In this document: positions 8,515 to 14,104 of the stretch, in pieces | Layout of the letters: each line of letters begins with the position of its first letter | Position numbering within the stretch: position 1 is the stretch's first letter | Source: Rhizobiaceae bacterium | GTDB lineage: Bacteria > Pseudomonadota > Alphaproteobacteria > Rhizobiales > Rhizobiaceae | Direction of reading: 5' to 3' | DNA: 14,104 nucleotides | Assembly: GCA_004299545.1 (NCBI GenBank) | Contig: SCRB01000901.1 | Location: 1-14,104 of the forward strand | Position numbers and translations under genes: made by a program | The notes under the pieces: generated by a model | Told to the model about the DNA's origin: nothing | What the model saw: only the letters and a program-made list of their open reading frames with translations | Databases searched by the model: none

Positions 8515-8916
8515 CTAGGCGACAGCGCTTTCAAAAGCGTTCGGCGTCGTGTCCTTCAGATAGTCGAGCGAACTTCTCGACTTCGCCACCAGCGCGGCGA
8601 AAGCCTGCGGCTCGTGGATGGCCATGTCGGAAAGCACCTTGCGATCGATCTCGATGCCGGCCTTGTTCAGCCCGTCGATGAAACGGCCATAGGTCAGGCC
8701 GTGCTCGCGCACCGCCGCGTTGATGCGCTGGATCCACAGCGCACGGAAATTGCGCTTGCGGTTCTTGCGGTCGCGATAGGCATATTGCAGCGACTTCTCG
8801 ACCGCCTGCTTGGCGATGCGGATGGTGTTCTTGCGGCGTCCATAAAAGCCGGTGGCGGCCTTCAGGACCTTCTTGTGTTTGGCGTGGGCGGTGACGCCTC
8901 TCTTGACGCGTGCCAT
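8515..8916 (-). CDS. rplT: 50S ribosomal protein L20
   Basis: Ribosomal protein L20, which binds 23S rRNA early in large-subunit assembly and in several bacteria also represses its own operon by binding the leader RNA. It has 133 residues; bacterial L20 is usually about 117-135. The basic N-terminal arm ([20 protein letters not shown]) and the conserved segments [13 protein letters not shown] (56-68) and [10 protein letters not shown] (74-83) are present. An AAGGAG ribosome-binding site lies 8 bases before the ATG. It sits 92 bases after rpmI, with a marked inverted repeat between them, and is followed by a strong terminator. Confidence 0.98.
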   Translation of the reverse strand: MARVKRGVTAHAKHKKVLKAATGFYGRRKNTIRIAKQAVEKSLQYAYRDRKNRKRNFRALWIQRINAAVREHGLTYGRFIDGLNKAGIEIDRKVLSDMAIHEPQAFAALVAKSRSSLDYLKDTTPNAFESAVA

Positions 8917-8965
8917 GTCATGATCTCCTTAAAACGCTCGATCCCGGGCCGGCGACTTCTGCATT

Positions 8966-9008
8966 GCAATTTCGGACGGAAAACCGGTTTCCATTTTCCT
9001 GAAATTGC
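8966..9008 (-). other. Nested inverted repeat between rpmI and rplT
   Basis: Outer arms gcaatttc (8966-8973) and gaaattgc (9001-9008) pair perfectly and enclose a second palindrome whose core is aaaccggttt (8981-8990). The structure abuts the rpmI stop codon and lies about 50 bases before rplT. There is no T-run on the minus strand after it, so it is not a classical terminator. It may be an mRNA processing, stability or L20-binding element. The structure is seen; the role is inference. Confidence 0.5.
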
Positions 9009-9218
9009 TCAGATGCCGCCGCCATAGGGCATGAAATTCTTGACGACCTTCTTGGCATCGGGTTCGGCGAGAACCATCATGCCACGGGCGTCGCGAATGA
9101 ATTTGTTCGAGCGCTTGATCATGCCATGGCGCTTGCCCTTGGCCTGCGCCTTGACACCGCCCGAGGCGGTGATCTTGAACCGCTTCTTGGCGGCCGACTT
9201 GGTCTTCATTTTGGGCAT
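9009..9218 (-). CDS. rpmI: 50S ribosomal protein L35
   Basis: Ribosomal protein L35, a small basic protein of the large subunit. At 69 residues it is close to the usual 64-68. The family signature [15 protein letters not shown] opens the protein, and [15 protein letters not shown] (28-42) follows. A ggag ribosome-binding site lies about 9 bases before the ATG. The gene is paired with rplT, as in nearly all bacteria. Its 223-base upstream gap holds several palindromes that could form a regulatory leader. Confidence 0.98.
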   Translation of the reverse strand: MPKMKTKSAAKKRFKITASGGVKAQAKGKRHGMIKRSNKFIRDARGMMVLAEPDAKKVVKNFMPYGGGI

Positions 9219-9249
9219 TTTGCTACTCCGTCATATCGTGCGCATCCTA

Positions 9250-9293
9250 TCCGCCCGGCGGAATATCGGGCAAAACCGGCAAGCGGCCGCTTG
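9250..9293. other. Palindromes in the rpmI leader
   Basis: Two inverted repeats lie 32-75 bases before the rpmI start: tccgcc/ggcgga around a single base (9250-9262) and a perfect 14-base palindrome, caagcggccgcttg (9280-9293). In E. coli and Bacillus the rpmI leader folds into structures that L20 binds to shut off translation or transcription. These repeats are candidates for such a leader here, but no match to the L20-binding consensus was verified. Confidence 0.35.
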
Positions 9294-9343
9294 ACCGCTT
9301 CTCGTTTTGCCTGATCGGAAAGGCGCAAGCTTTTCAGCATTAA

Positions 9344-9375
9344 GAACCGCCACGGCATGCCCTGCCGGGCGGTTC
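9344..9375 (-). terminator. Possible terminator or attenuator after the infC-methyltransferase pair
   Basis: The arms gaaccgcc (9344-9351) and ggcggttc (9368-9375) pair perfectly, with an inner ggca/tgcc stem in between. It lies 66 bases past the methyltransferase stop and 126 bases before rpmI. The T-run on the minus strand is short (ttaa), so termination may be partial. It could separate infC and the methyltransferase from rpmI-rplT, or act as an attenuator in a longer transcript. Confidence 0.5.
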
Positions 9376-9441
9376 GGAACGCGGCCTTATACAAATGTGC
9401 CGCGAAAAGCGCAACGCCTATGTTGCGTCCCCTGGAACAGG

Positions 9442-10131
9442 TCAGGGCAGACGCAAGATAACCGGAACGTAATGGTGAAGCTGCAGCCACTCGATCAATT
9501 CGGAAATGGGGAGGGCCGCGAAGAAGACAAGGCTATCGATGAACGTCGTATAGAGCCGTTTAGGCACGACGGTGACGGTAGCGCTGTCCCTGTAAAGGGA
9601 GAGCTTCGGAAAGAAGCGTGGCACGCGCGCGCGATAAGCGGTGAAGCTGTCTCCGAAAATGCGTGAGAGCAGACGCTCCTCACGCCACGCCACGAAATGG
9701 AATGAGACGGCCGTCACCACGCCGAAGAAGAGGGCGATGGTGACGCTTCCCGTCTGCGCACCCACGCCGGCCGCGCCGATCGATGAAAAGACATAGAGCG
9801 GATTGCGGCTGATCGAATAAGGCCCATCCTGGACCAGTTCGGCGGCCTTGCGGCCGCCGATATAGAGCGTGCACCAGAGCCGGCCGACGATGGCAACGCC
9901 GATCAGGCCGAGGCCAACCGATTCGACGAGTTCATGAAATTCGCCCTGTTCGGGATAGGAACTGATGAACAGCAGCGCGAAGCCTGCGGCGAGAAGGAAA
10001 ACGAAAAGAACCGCCCGCCGCAGATGCTGGAATCCGTCGAGTGAGCGGGCGGATTGCGTTGCCATGGCCGGTGAGGGGCGCCCCGATGGTGGAAAATTTG
10101 AGGCGGGCCGTCCCCTCCAGGCAAAACTCAT
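9442..10131 (-). CDS. Isoprenylcysteine carboxyl methyltransferase-like membrane protein
   Basis: A membrane protein of the ICMT/PEMT-like methyltransferase superfamily, which uses S-adenosylmethionine at the membrane; bacterial members act on unknown lipids or small molecules. Likely membrane segments lie near residues 39-58, 70-90, 112-148 (a re-entrant pair) and 196-214. The family core is [11 protein letters not shown] (103-113) and [10 protein letters not shown] (151-160), followed by Y166 and PRFFP (171-175). The long frame starts at 10131, where its ATG overlaps the infC stop as ATGA. That start would add a 22-residue hydrophilic, proline-rich lead. MATQSARS at 10065 is a plausible alternative, but neither start has a good ribosome-binding site, so I favour coupling to infC. 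The C-terminal 45 residues beyond the usual end of the domain are unexplained. Confidence 0.78.
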   Translation of the reverse strand: MSFAWRGRPASNFPPSGRPSPAMATQSARSLDGFQHLRRAVLFVFLLAAGFALLFISSYPEQGEFHELVESVGLGLIGVAIVGRLWCTLYIGGRKAAELVQDGPYSISRNPLYVFSSIGAAGVGAQTGSVTIALFFGVVTAVSFHFVAWREERLLSRIFGDSFTAYRARVPRFFPKLSLYRDSATVTVVPKRLYTTFIDSLVFFAALPISELIEWLQLHHYVPVILRLP

Positions 10132-10664
10132 CGAGGTGAAAGCACCATCATCATCTGGCGGCCCTCCAGCTTCGGTTCGGCCTCGACCTTGGCGATCTCC
10201 TCGACCTCTTCGCGCACGCGGTTCAGCAACTGCATGCCGAGTTCCAGATGCGCCATCTCGCGGCCGCGGAAACGAAGCGTGAGCTTGACCTTGTCACCCT
10301 CATCGAAGAAGCGCCTGACCGCCTTCATCTTCACCTCGTAGTCATGGGTGTCGATGTTGGGCCGCATCTTGATCTCCTTGATCTCGATGGTCTTCTGGCG
10401 CTTGCGCGCCTCGGAGGCCTTCTTCTGGCTTTGGTATTTGAGCTTGCCGAGATCGGTGATCTTGGCGACGGGCGGCTCCGAATTGGCCGCGATCTCGACA
10501 AGATCGAGACCGGCCTCCTCGGCCATCAACAGCGCATCGTTTATGGAAACGATGCCCCTGTTGTTACCTTCCGCGTCGATGAGCTGAACTTTTGGCACCC
10601 TGATGTCGATGTTGGAACGTGGGCCGTCCTTGGTGGGTGCTGCGGCCTTGAAGGGTCTGCGAAT
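10128..10664 (-). CDS. infC: Translation initiation factor IF-3, ATT start
   Basis: IF-3 binds the 30S subunit, keeps subunits apart and checks the start codon and initiator tRNA. Taking ATT at 10664-10662 as start gives 178 residues, close to the 180 of E. coli IF-3. The alternative GTG at 10598 would delete the first 22 residues, which include the family N-terminus [21 protein letters not shown]. An AGGAG ribosome-binding site lies 8 bases before the ATT, and no ATG, GTG or TTG start suits that site. E. coli infC also begins with AUU, which lets IF-3 repress its own translation by rejecting non-standard codons; the same control is likely here. The N domain covers about residues 23-95 and the C domain 100-178. 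Its stop overlaps the next gene as ATGA. Confidence 0.93.
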   Translation of the reverse strand: MRRPFKAAAPTKDGPRSNIDIRVPKVQLIDAEGNNRGIVSINDALLMAEEAGLDLVEIAANSEPPVAKITDLGKLKYQSQKKASEARKRQKTIEIKEIKMRPNIDTHDYEVKMKAVRRFFDEGDKVKLTLRFRGREMAHLELGMQLLNRVREEVEEIAKVEAEPKLEGRQMMMVLSPR

Positions 10665-10701
10665 GGTCGGTTCTCCTGAACTGTTTGCGATAAAAACGAT
10701 T

Positions 10702-10733
10702 GGCGAATGCAGGCCGCGCGACCCGCATTCGCC
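10702..10733 (-). promoter_or_regulatory. Inverted repeat upstream of infC
   Basis: Perfect 9-base arms ggcgaatgc (10702-10710) and gcattcgcc (10725-10733) lie about 40 bases before the infC start. Read on the minus strand the stem is followed within 5 bases by TTTTT (10696-10692). If transcription starts upstream it would make a terminator-like leader hairpin. If the TTGACA promoter at 10761-10756 is used, transcription would begin inside the repeat, and it could instead be a DNA operator. The repeat is certain; the role is not. Confidence 0.5.
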
Positions 10734-10761
10734 TATGTTGTTGCATTACGTTTTCTGTCAA
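10733..10761 (-). promoter_or_regulatory. Candidate infC promoter
   Basis: On the minus strand a perfect -35 box TTGACA (10761-10756) is followed after 17 bases by acatag (10738-10733), a poor -10 box. TTGAC is the best conserved part of rhizobial housekeeping promoters. It lies about 90 bases before the ATT start codon. Confidence 0.4.
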
Positions 10762-10858
10762 TAGCACAGAAGCGCGAAAGAATCACGCCGCTCATCGCAC
10801 CGGGCAGACGATAATCGCCGATTGGTTTACATGGGAAGGAAGATGACAGCATGAAAGG

Positions 10859-11644
10859 ATGGATGCACCCGTGACCGCCTCCCCCCCCTCCTTCATCGAC
10901 GTTGCCGGCAACCGGATCGCGCTCCGCCATCGTGCGGGTACCGGGCCGGGCGTCGTATGGCTCGGCGGATTCAAGTCCGACATGATCGGCACAAAGGCGG
11001 GGACCCTCGATGCGTGGGCCGAAAGATCGGGCCGCATGTTCACGCGCCACGATTATTCCGGCCATGGCGAAAGCGGCGGCTCCTTCGCCGATGGCACGAT
11101 CTCGGCATGGCTGGCCGAGAGCCTCGCCGTGTTCCGCCGCTTTACCGAAGGCCGCCAGATCCTGGTGGGCTCGTCCATGGGCGGCTGGATCGCGTTGCGC
11201 ATGGTGCAGGAACTCGTCAAGGCCGGCGAGAGCGAGCGTGTCGGCGCGCTGCTGCTGATCGCTCCCGCGCCGGATTTCACGTCTGAACTGATCGAACCGC
11301 AACTCGAGGCGAGCCACCGCCAGGCGCTGGCCGAAAAGGGCTTCTTCGAGCGCCCGTCGGATTATGCCGGCGAGCCCTATATCTATACGCGCGCCCTGAT
11401 CGAGGACGGCCGCGAAAACCGCGTGCTGGAGGGCATCATCGATACCCACTGCCCCATCCATATCCTCCAGGGCATGCACGATCCGGACGTTCCCTATCAG
11501 CACGCTCTGAAACTGGTCGATCACCTGCCTGCCGACGACGTGACGTTGTCGCTGATCCGCGACGGCGACCACAGGCTGTCGAGGCCCCAGGACATCGATA
11601 TGATGATCCGCACGCTCGAAGGGCTGGTGGAGCGGGTGGGCTGA
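10859..11644 (+). CDS. Alpha/beta hydrolase (ABHD10-like)
   Basis: A 261-residue serine hydrolase of the alpha/beta fold, resembling the ABHD10/acyl-thioesterase group. The nucleophile elbow is GSSMGG, giving S106; D208 in MHDPDVP and H238 in GDHRL complete the triad. The oxyanion region is the early WLGGFKSDM (34-42). The HDYSGHGESGGSFADGTI block (64-81) is typical of that group. No signal peptide is seen, so it should be cytosolic. The substrate is unknown; esterase or deacylase activity is inferred from family. The start is uncertain: ATG at 10859 has no proper spacer to its aaagg, and GTG at 10871 in the same frame is equally possible. It is divergent from infC and converges with acdR, whose stop lies 12 bases beyond this one. 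Confidence 0.87.
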   Translation: MDAPVTASPPSFIDVAGNRIALRHRAGTGPGVVWLGGFKSDMIGTKAGTLDAWAERSGRMFTRHDYSGHGESGGSFADGTISAWLAESLAVFRRFTEGRQILVGSSMGGWIALRMVQELVKAGESERVGALLLIAPAPDFTSELIEPQLEASHRQALAEKGFFERPSDYAGEPYIYTRALIEDGRENRVLEGIIDTHCPIHILQGMHDPDVPYQHALKLVDHLPADDVTLSLIRDGDHRLSRPQDIDMMIRTLEGLVERVG

Positions 11645-11656
11645 ACCCAGCGCCGT

Positions 11657-12133
11657 TCAGAAATCGAGCGGCGCGTTGTCGACGACTTCCTTGATGACGA
11701 AGAAGGTGCGCGTCTGGCGGACGCCGGGCAAGGCGATCAGCTGCTCGCCGTGGAGCCGGTTGAATTCCGACATGTCCCGGAGCCTGATCTTCAGGAAATA
11801 GTCGAAATCGCCGGCGACGAGATGACAGTCCAGCACGAAGGACAGCTTGCGGGCCGCTGCCTCGAACTGCGAAAAGCTTTCCGGCGTCGAACGGTCGAGC
11901 ACGACGCCGACCATGACCAAGGCACCGCAATCGATGCGCCGGGGATCGACAACCGCACGGACGGAACGGACGTATCCGTCATCGAAAAGCCGTTGCGTGC
12001 GCCGGTGGCAGGTGGCGGGGCTGACGCCGACCTTTTCGGCGAGATCGGCGTTCGTCAGCCGTCCGTCCCGCTGCAGCAGGCGCAGGATATTCATGTCGAT
12101 CCGGTCTAGATCCTGGGCGGAAGGTTCTTCCAT
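11657..12133 (-). CDS. acdR: Lrp/AsnC-family regulator of ACC deaminase
   Basis: A 158-residue Lrp-type transcription factor. The helix-turn-helix lies at about residues 25-50 (LTNADLAEKVGVSPATCHRR), and the RAM effector/oligomerisation domain at about 68-150. The sequence is the type found beside acdS (AcdR): HLVAGDFDYFLKIR, QLIALPGVRQTRTFFV and the VVDNAPLDF tail match my memory of that group. In Pseudomonas putida UW4, AcdR activates acdS as an octamer when ACC is present. It is divergent from acdS with 144 bases between the starts. ATG at 12133 gives the usual length; ATG at 12160 would add nine residues (MKSKKTVVI), also seen in some homologues. Neither start has a strong ribosome-binding site. 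The open frame continues far upstream antisense to acdS, which is an artefact. Confidence 0.92.
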   Translation of the reverse strand: MEEPSAQDLDRIDMNILRLLQRDGRLTNADLAEKVGVSPATCHRRTQRLFDDGYVRSVRAVVDPRRIDCGALVMVGVVLDRSTPESFSQFEAAARKLSFVLDCHLVAGDFDYFLKIRLRDMSEFNRLHGEQLIALPGVRQTRTFFVIKEVVDNAPLDF

Positions 12134-12277
12134 TATGACCACTGTCTTTTTCGATTTCATCCGGAAAATCCGTCTTTTCTCACCTCTATGAAAGAATAAT
12201 GGTTCACTTATGAGAGCACATTCCATCGCATTTTCTGTAGGATGAGAGCCATCCGAAATCCATAGGGAGGTCCCGCC
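12134..12277. promoter_or_regulatory. acdR-acdS divergent control region with phased TGAGA motifs
   Basis: This 144-base gap carries TCTCA (12178-12182), TGAGA (12211-12215) and TGAGA (12243-12247). The last two lie within an exact ATGAGAGC repeat. Their centres are 33 and 32 bases apart, about three helical turns, so all would face one side of the DNA as Lrp-type octamers prefer. No sigma-54 GG-N10-GC promoter or NifA TGT-N10-ACA site was found. The acdS ribosome-binding site gggagg lies close before its ATG. Assignment as AcdR operators is inference. Confidence 0.4.
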
Positions 12278-13291
12278 ATGCTTGAGAAATTCGAGCGCTA
12301 TCCGCTGACATTCGGCCCGACGCCCATCGAGAGGCTCGGCCGCCTTTCCGCGCATCTGGGCGGCGGCGTCGAGATCTTCGCCAAGCGCGACGACTGCAAT
12401 TCCGGTCTCGCCTTCGGCGGCAACAAGGTCCGCAAAATGGAATATATCGTGCCGGACGCCATCCGGGCCGGCGCCGATACGCTGGTGACGATCGGCGGCG
12501 TCCAGTCCAACCACACCCGCCAAGTCGCTGCGATCGCGGCCAAGATCGGGATGAAATGCCGCCTGGTGCAGGAAAGCTGGGTGCCTTTCCCGGACGCGGT
12601 TTATGACCGGGTCGGCAACATATTGATGAGCCGCGTCATGGGCGCCGAGATAGAGCTTGTCGACGAAGGCTTCGACATCGGCATCCGCGAAAGCTGGGAG
12701 CGGGCACTGGAGGATGTAAAGGCAAAAGGCGGCAAGCCCTACGCCATTCCCGCTGGCGCTTCCGTCCATCCTCTCGGCGGACTGGGCTATGTCGGCTTCG
12801 CGGAGGAGGTGCGGGCGCAGGAAAAGGAGCTTGGCTTTCGGTTCGACTACATCGTCGTGTGCACCGTCACCGGCTCGACGCATGCCGGCATGCTGGTCGG
12901 CTTCGCCAGGGATGGCCGGCAGCGTCATGTTATCGGCATCGACGCCTCCTTCACGCCGGAACAGACACGCGCGCAGGTTCTCGCCATTGCCCGCAAGACT
13001 GCCGATCTCATTGAACTCGGCAAATCAATCGCGGAAGACGATGTCGTGCTTAAGGAAGACTATGCCCATCCCTGCTACGGCGTGCCATCCGACGACACCA
13101 ACGAGGCGATCCGGTTGGTGGCAAGGCTGGAAGGCATGATGACCGATCCTGTCTACGAGGGAAAATCGATGCAGGGGCTGATCGATCTCGTGCGCAAGGG
13201 ATTTTTCCCCTCCGGTTCGAAAGTGCTTTACGCGCATCTCGGCGGCGTACCCGCGATCAACGGCTATAGCTATCTTTATCGCAACGGGTAA
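12278..13291 (+). CDS. acdS: 1-aminocyclopropane-1-carboxylate (ACC) deaminase
   Basis: A cytosolic PLP enzyme that splits ACC, the plant ethylene precursor, into 2-oxobutanoate and ammonia; plant-associated bacteria use it to lower host ethylene and gain nitrogen. The 337 residues match the family. The PLP lysine is K50 in GGNKVRK, S77 in VQSNHTRQ is the ring-opening region, and Y267 lies in CYGVP. Y293 and E294 (DPVYEGKSM) and L321 (AHLGGVPA) match Y294, E295 and L322 of the Pseudomonas ACP enzyme with a one-residue offset. These separate true ACC deaminases from D-cysteine desulfhydrases. A strong gggagg ribosome-binding site precedes the ATG. It is controlled by the divergent acdR. The pair sits in a core translation neighbourhood rather than in visible plasmid or symbiosis-island context. 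Confidence 0.97.
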   Translation: MLEKFERYPLTFGPTPIERLGRLSAHLGGGVEIFAKRDDCNSGLAFGGNKVRKMEYIVPDAIRAGADTLVTIGGVQSNHTRQVAAIAAKIGMKCRLVQESWVPFPDAVYDRVGNILMSRVMGAEIELVDEGFDIGIRESWERALEDVKAKGGKPYAIPAGASVHPLGGLGYVGFAEEVRAQEKELGFRFDYIVVCTVTGSTHAGMLVGFARDGRQRHVIGIDASFTPEQTRAQVLAIARKTADLIELGKSIAEDDVVLKEDYAHPCYGVPSDDTNEAIRLVARLEGMMTDPVYEGKSMQGLIDLVRKGFFPSGSKVLYAHLGGVPAINGYSYLYRNG

Positions 13292-13372
13292 GATTTTCTC
13301 GTCGCCTCGGAAGGCAAGGCTATCGCGTGTGGCTTGCCAGTACGCCCCACCCGCCTTGTTTCGCCCGGCACC

Positions 13373-13392
13373 TTCCCTTTCAGTTAAGGGAA
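13373..13392 (+). other. Small hairpin downstream of acdS
   Basis: Arms ttccctt and aagggaa pair perfectly around a 6-base loop, 82 bases past the acdS stop. No T-run follows, so it is at best a weak or Rho-dependent end. A longer imperfect ggcaag/cttgcc pair lies nearer the stop. Nothing else is recognised in the 225-base gap. Confidence 0.3.
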
Positions 13393-13516
13393 TCGGCGAC
13401 CTCAATCTTTACACTGTCAATTTTTTCGTTTTTGGCCTTGAATCGGATTTCACCCCTTCCCATCTCGTTATGAGGCGGCCGGATCGGACCGCCTCCAACG
13501 GAAGGAACAGGAGAAG

Positions 13517-13939
13517 ATGAGCTGCAACGCATTGATCCGCCCCGCCTGGACGCCGGCGACGATCGGGCTGATGGTCATCGGCTTCATGGTGTTCTGGCCG
13601 CTCGGCCTTGCCATGCTCGCCTATATCATCTGGGGCGACAGGCTCGACGGGTTCAAGCGCGACGTCAACCGCGCCACGGACGGTCTGTTCGCCGGATGCC
13701 GCCGCGGCCGCGCGCGCCGTCGTGACTGGGGCCGCACCGGCAATATCGCCTTCGACGAATGGCGCGAGCAGGAATTCGCCAGGCTCGCCGAGGAGCGCCG
13801 CAAACTCGACGAGACGCTGAACGAATTCGACGAGTACGCCCGCGAACTTCGTCGGGCCAAGGACAAGGAAGAGTTCGACCGCTTCATGGCCGAGCGCGGC
13901 CGCAACAAGCCCGCTCCGGAAGAGCCCCAGCAGGACTGA
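13517..13939 (+). CDS. DUF2852 membrane/coiled-coil protein
   Basis: A 140-residue protein of the DUF2852 family, widespread in Rhizobiales and without a known function. One long hydrophobic stretch at about residues 12-39 would span the inner membrane. It is followed by a very basic patch, CRRGRARRRDWGR (61-73), then a charged helix rich in Glu, Arg and Lys (about 80-127) that should form a coiled coil. The basic patch suggests a cytoplasmic C-terminal part near lipid headgroups or nucleic acid. An aggag ribosome-binding site precedes the ATG. It appears to be its own unit: the 225-base gap before it holds a T-rich stretch and a terminator follows. Confidence 0.85.
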   Translation: MSCNALIRPAWTPATIGLMVIGFMVFWPLGLAMLAYIIWGDRLDGFKRDVNRATDGLFAGCRRGRARRRDWGRTGNIAFDEWREQEFARLAEERRKLDETLNEFDEYARELRRAKDKEEFDRFMAERGRNKPAPEEPQQD

Positions 13940-13963
13940 GGCGGCTCTGCTCCCCTATCGTCC

Positions 13964-13999
13964 CAAACGGCGTCGGCTCCCCCGGCGCCGTTTGCTTTT
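13964..13999 (+). terminator. Rho-independent terminator after the DUF2852 gene
   Basis: Perfect 9-base arms caaacggcg (13964-13972) and cgccgtttg (13986-13994) enclose a GC-rich loop and are followed by ctttt. It lies 24 bases past the stop codon. Confidence 0.85.
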
Positions 14000-14043
14000 C
14001 AGAAGACTTCCTGACGGCCCGACGAATCACATAATCTGCGCCC

Positions 14044-14104
14044 ATGGTCTTCGGTCTTCTCAAGAAAGCACCTGCGTCGTCCCCCCGCCCGATCGAACGG
14101 CCGC
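14044..14104 (+). CDS. Start of an unidentified gene, cut by the window end
   Basis: An open frame begins at ATG 14044, reads MVFGLLKKAPASSPRPIER, and is still open at the window edge. The hydrophobic lead followed by lysines and a proline/serine linker is too short to assign. No clear ribosome-binding site is seen, although the position just after a terminator suits a new transcription unit. I do not assign a function. Confidence 0.45.
   Translation, partial: MVFGLLKKAPASSPRPIERP

Noticed and set aside
7540..9027. A 495-residue plus-strand frame over the Rieske, rplT and rpmI genes
   Set aside because: It is antisense to three well-supported genes and a terminator; long frames on both strands are common at this GC content.
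12134..12928. A 423-residue frame extending the acdR gene upstream through acdS on the opposite strand
   Set aside because: The extension is antisense to acdS, has no family resemblance, and Lrp proteins are about 150-165 residues long.

Overview
The window looks like core chromosome of a Rhizobiaceae-type alphaproteobacterium (Rhizobium, Agrobacterium, Shinella or a relative). The reasons are high GC, the protein sequences of pheS, pheT, rplT, rpmI and infC, a bacterial transglutaminase-like cysteine proteinase, a DUF2852 protein, an acdR-acdS pair and a RIME-like intergenic hairpin repeat. No tRNA, rRNA or CRISPR array is visible.

Left end (1-3218). The first ~290 bases hold no recognisable gene and look like the edge of a mobile element or rearrangement. 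They run directly into a comM/yifB gene that has lost about its first 75 codons. A palindromic repeat follows, then a small DMT-type (DUF606) membrane protein on +, and a convergent periplasmic LapG-like cysteine proteinase on -.

Middle (3219-10664). All genes lie on the minus strand. In transcription order they are infC (which begins with a rare ATT codon), an isoprenylcysteine methyltransferase-like membrane protein, rpmI, rplT, a strong terminator, a Rieske oxygenase alpha subunit, pheS, a 36-codon ORF resembling the C-terminal part of BrnA/DUF4415 antitoxins, a GFA-family zinc protein, and pheT. Several junctions are 4-base ATGA overlaps: infC/methyltransferase, small ORF/GFA and GFA/pheT. 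Non-translation genes have therefore been threaded into the classic infC-rpmI-rplT-pheS-pheT translation cluster.

Right end (10859-14104). An alpha/beta hydrolase lies divergent from infC. Next come acdR (Lrp-type regulator, -) and acdS (ACC deaminase, +), divergent across a 144-base control region. AcdS keeps the residues that separate true ACC deaminase from D-cysteine desulfhydrase. A DUF2852 membrane/coiled-coil protein with a good terminator follows, then the first codons of an unidentified gene.

I see no overt, complete new defence or biosynthetic system. The items most worth a second look are the 36-codon peptide gene coupled into pheST, the broken comM 5' end, the RNA structures around rpmI/rplT and infC, and the phased TGAGA motifs between acdR and acdS.
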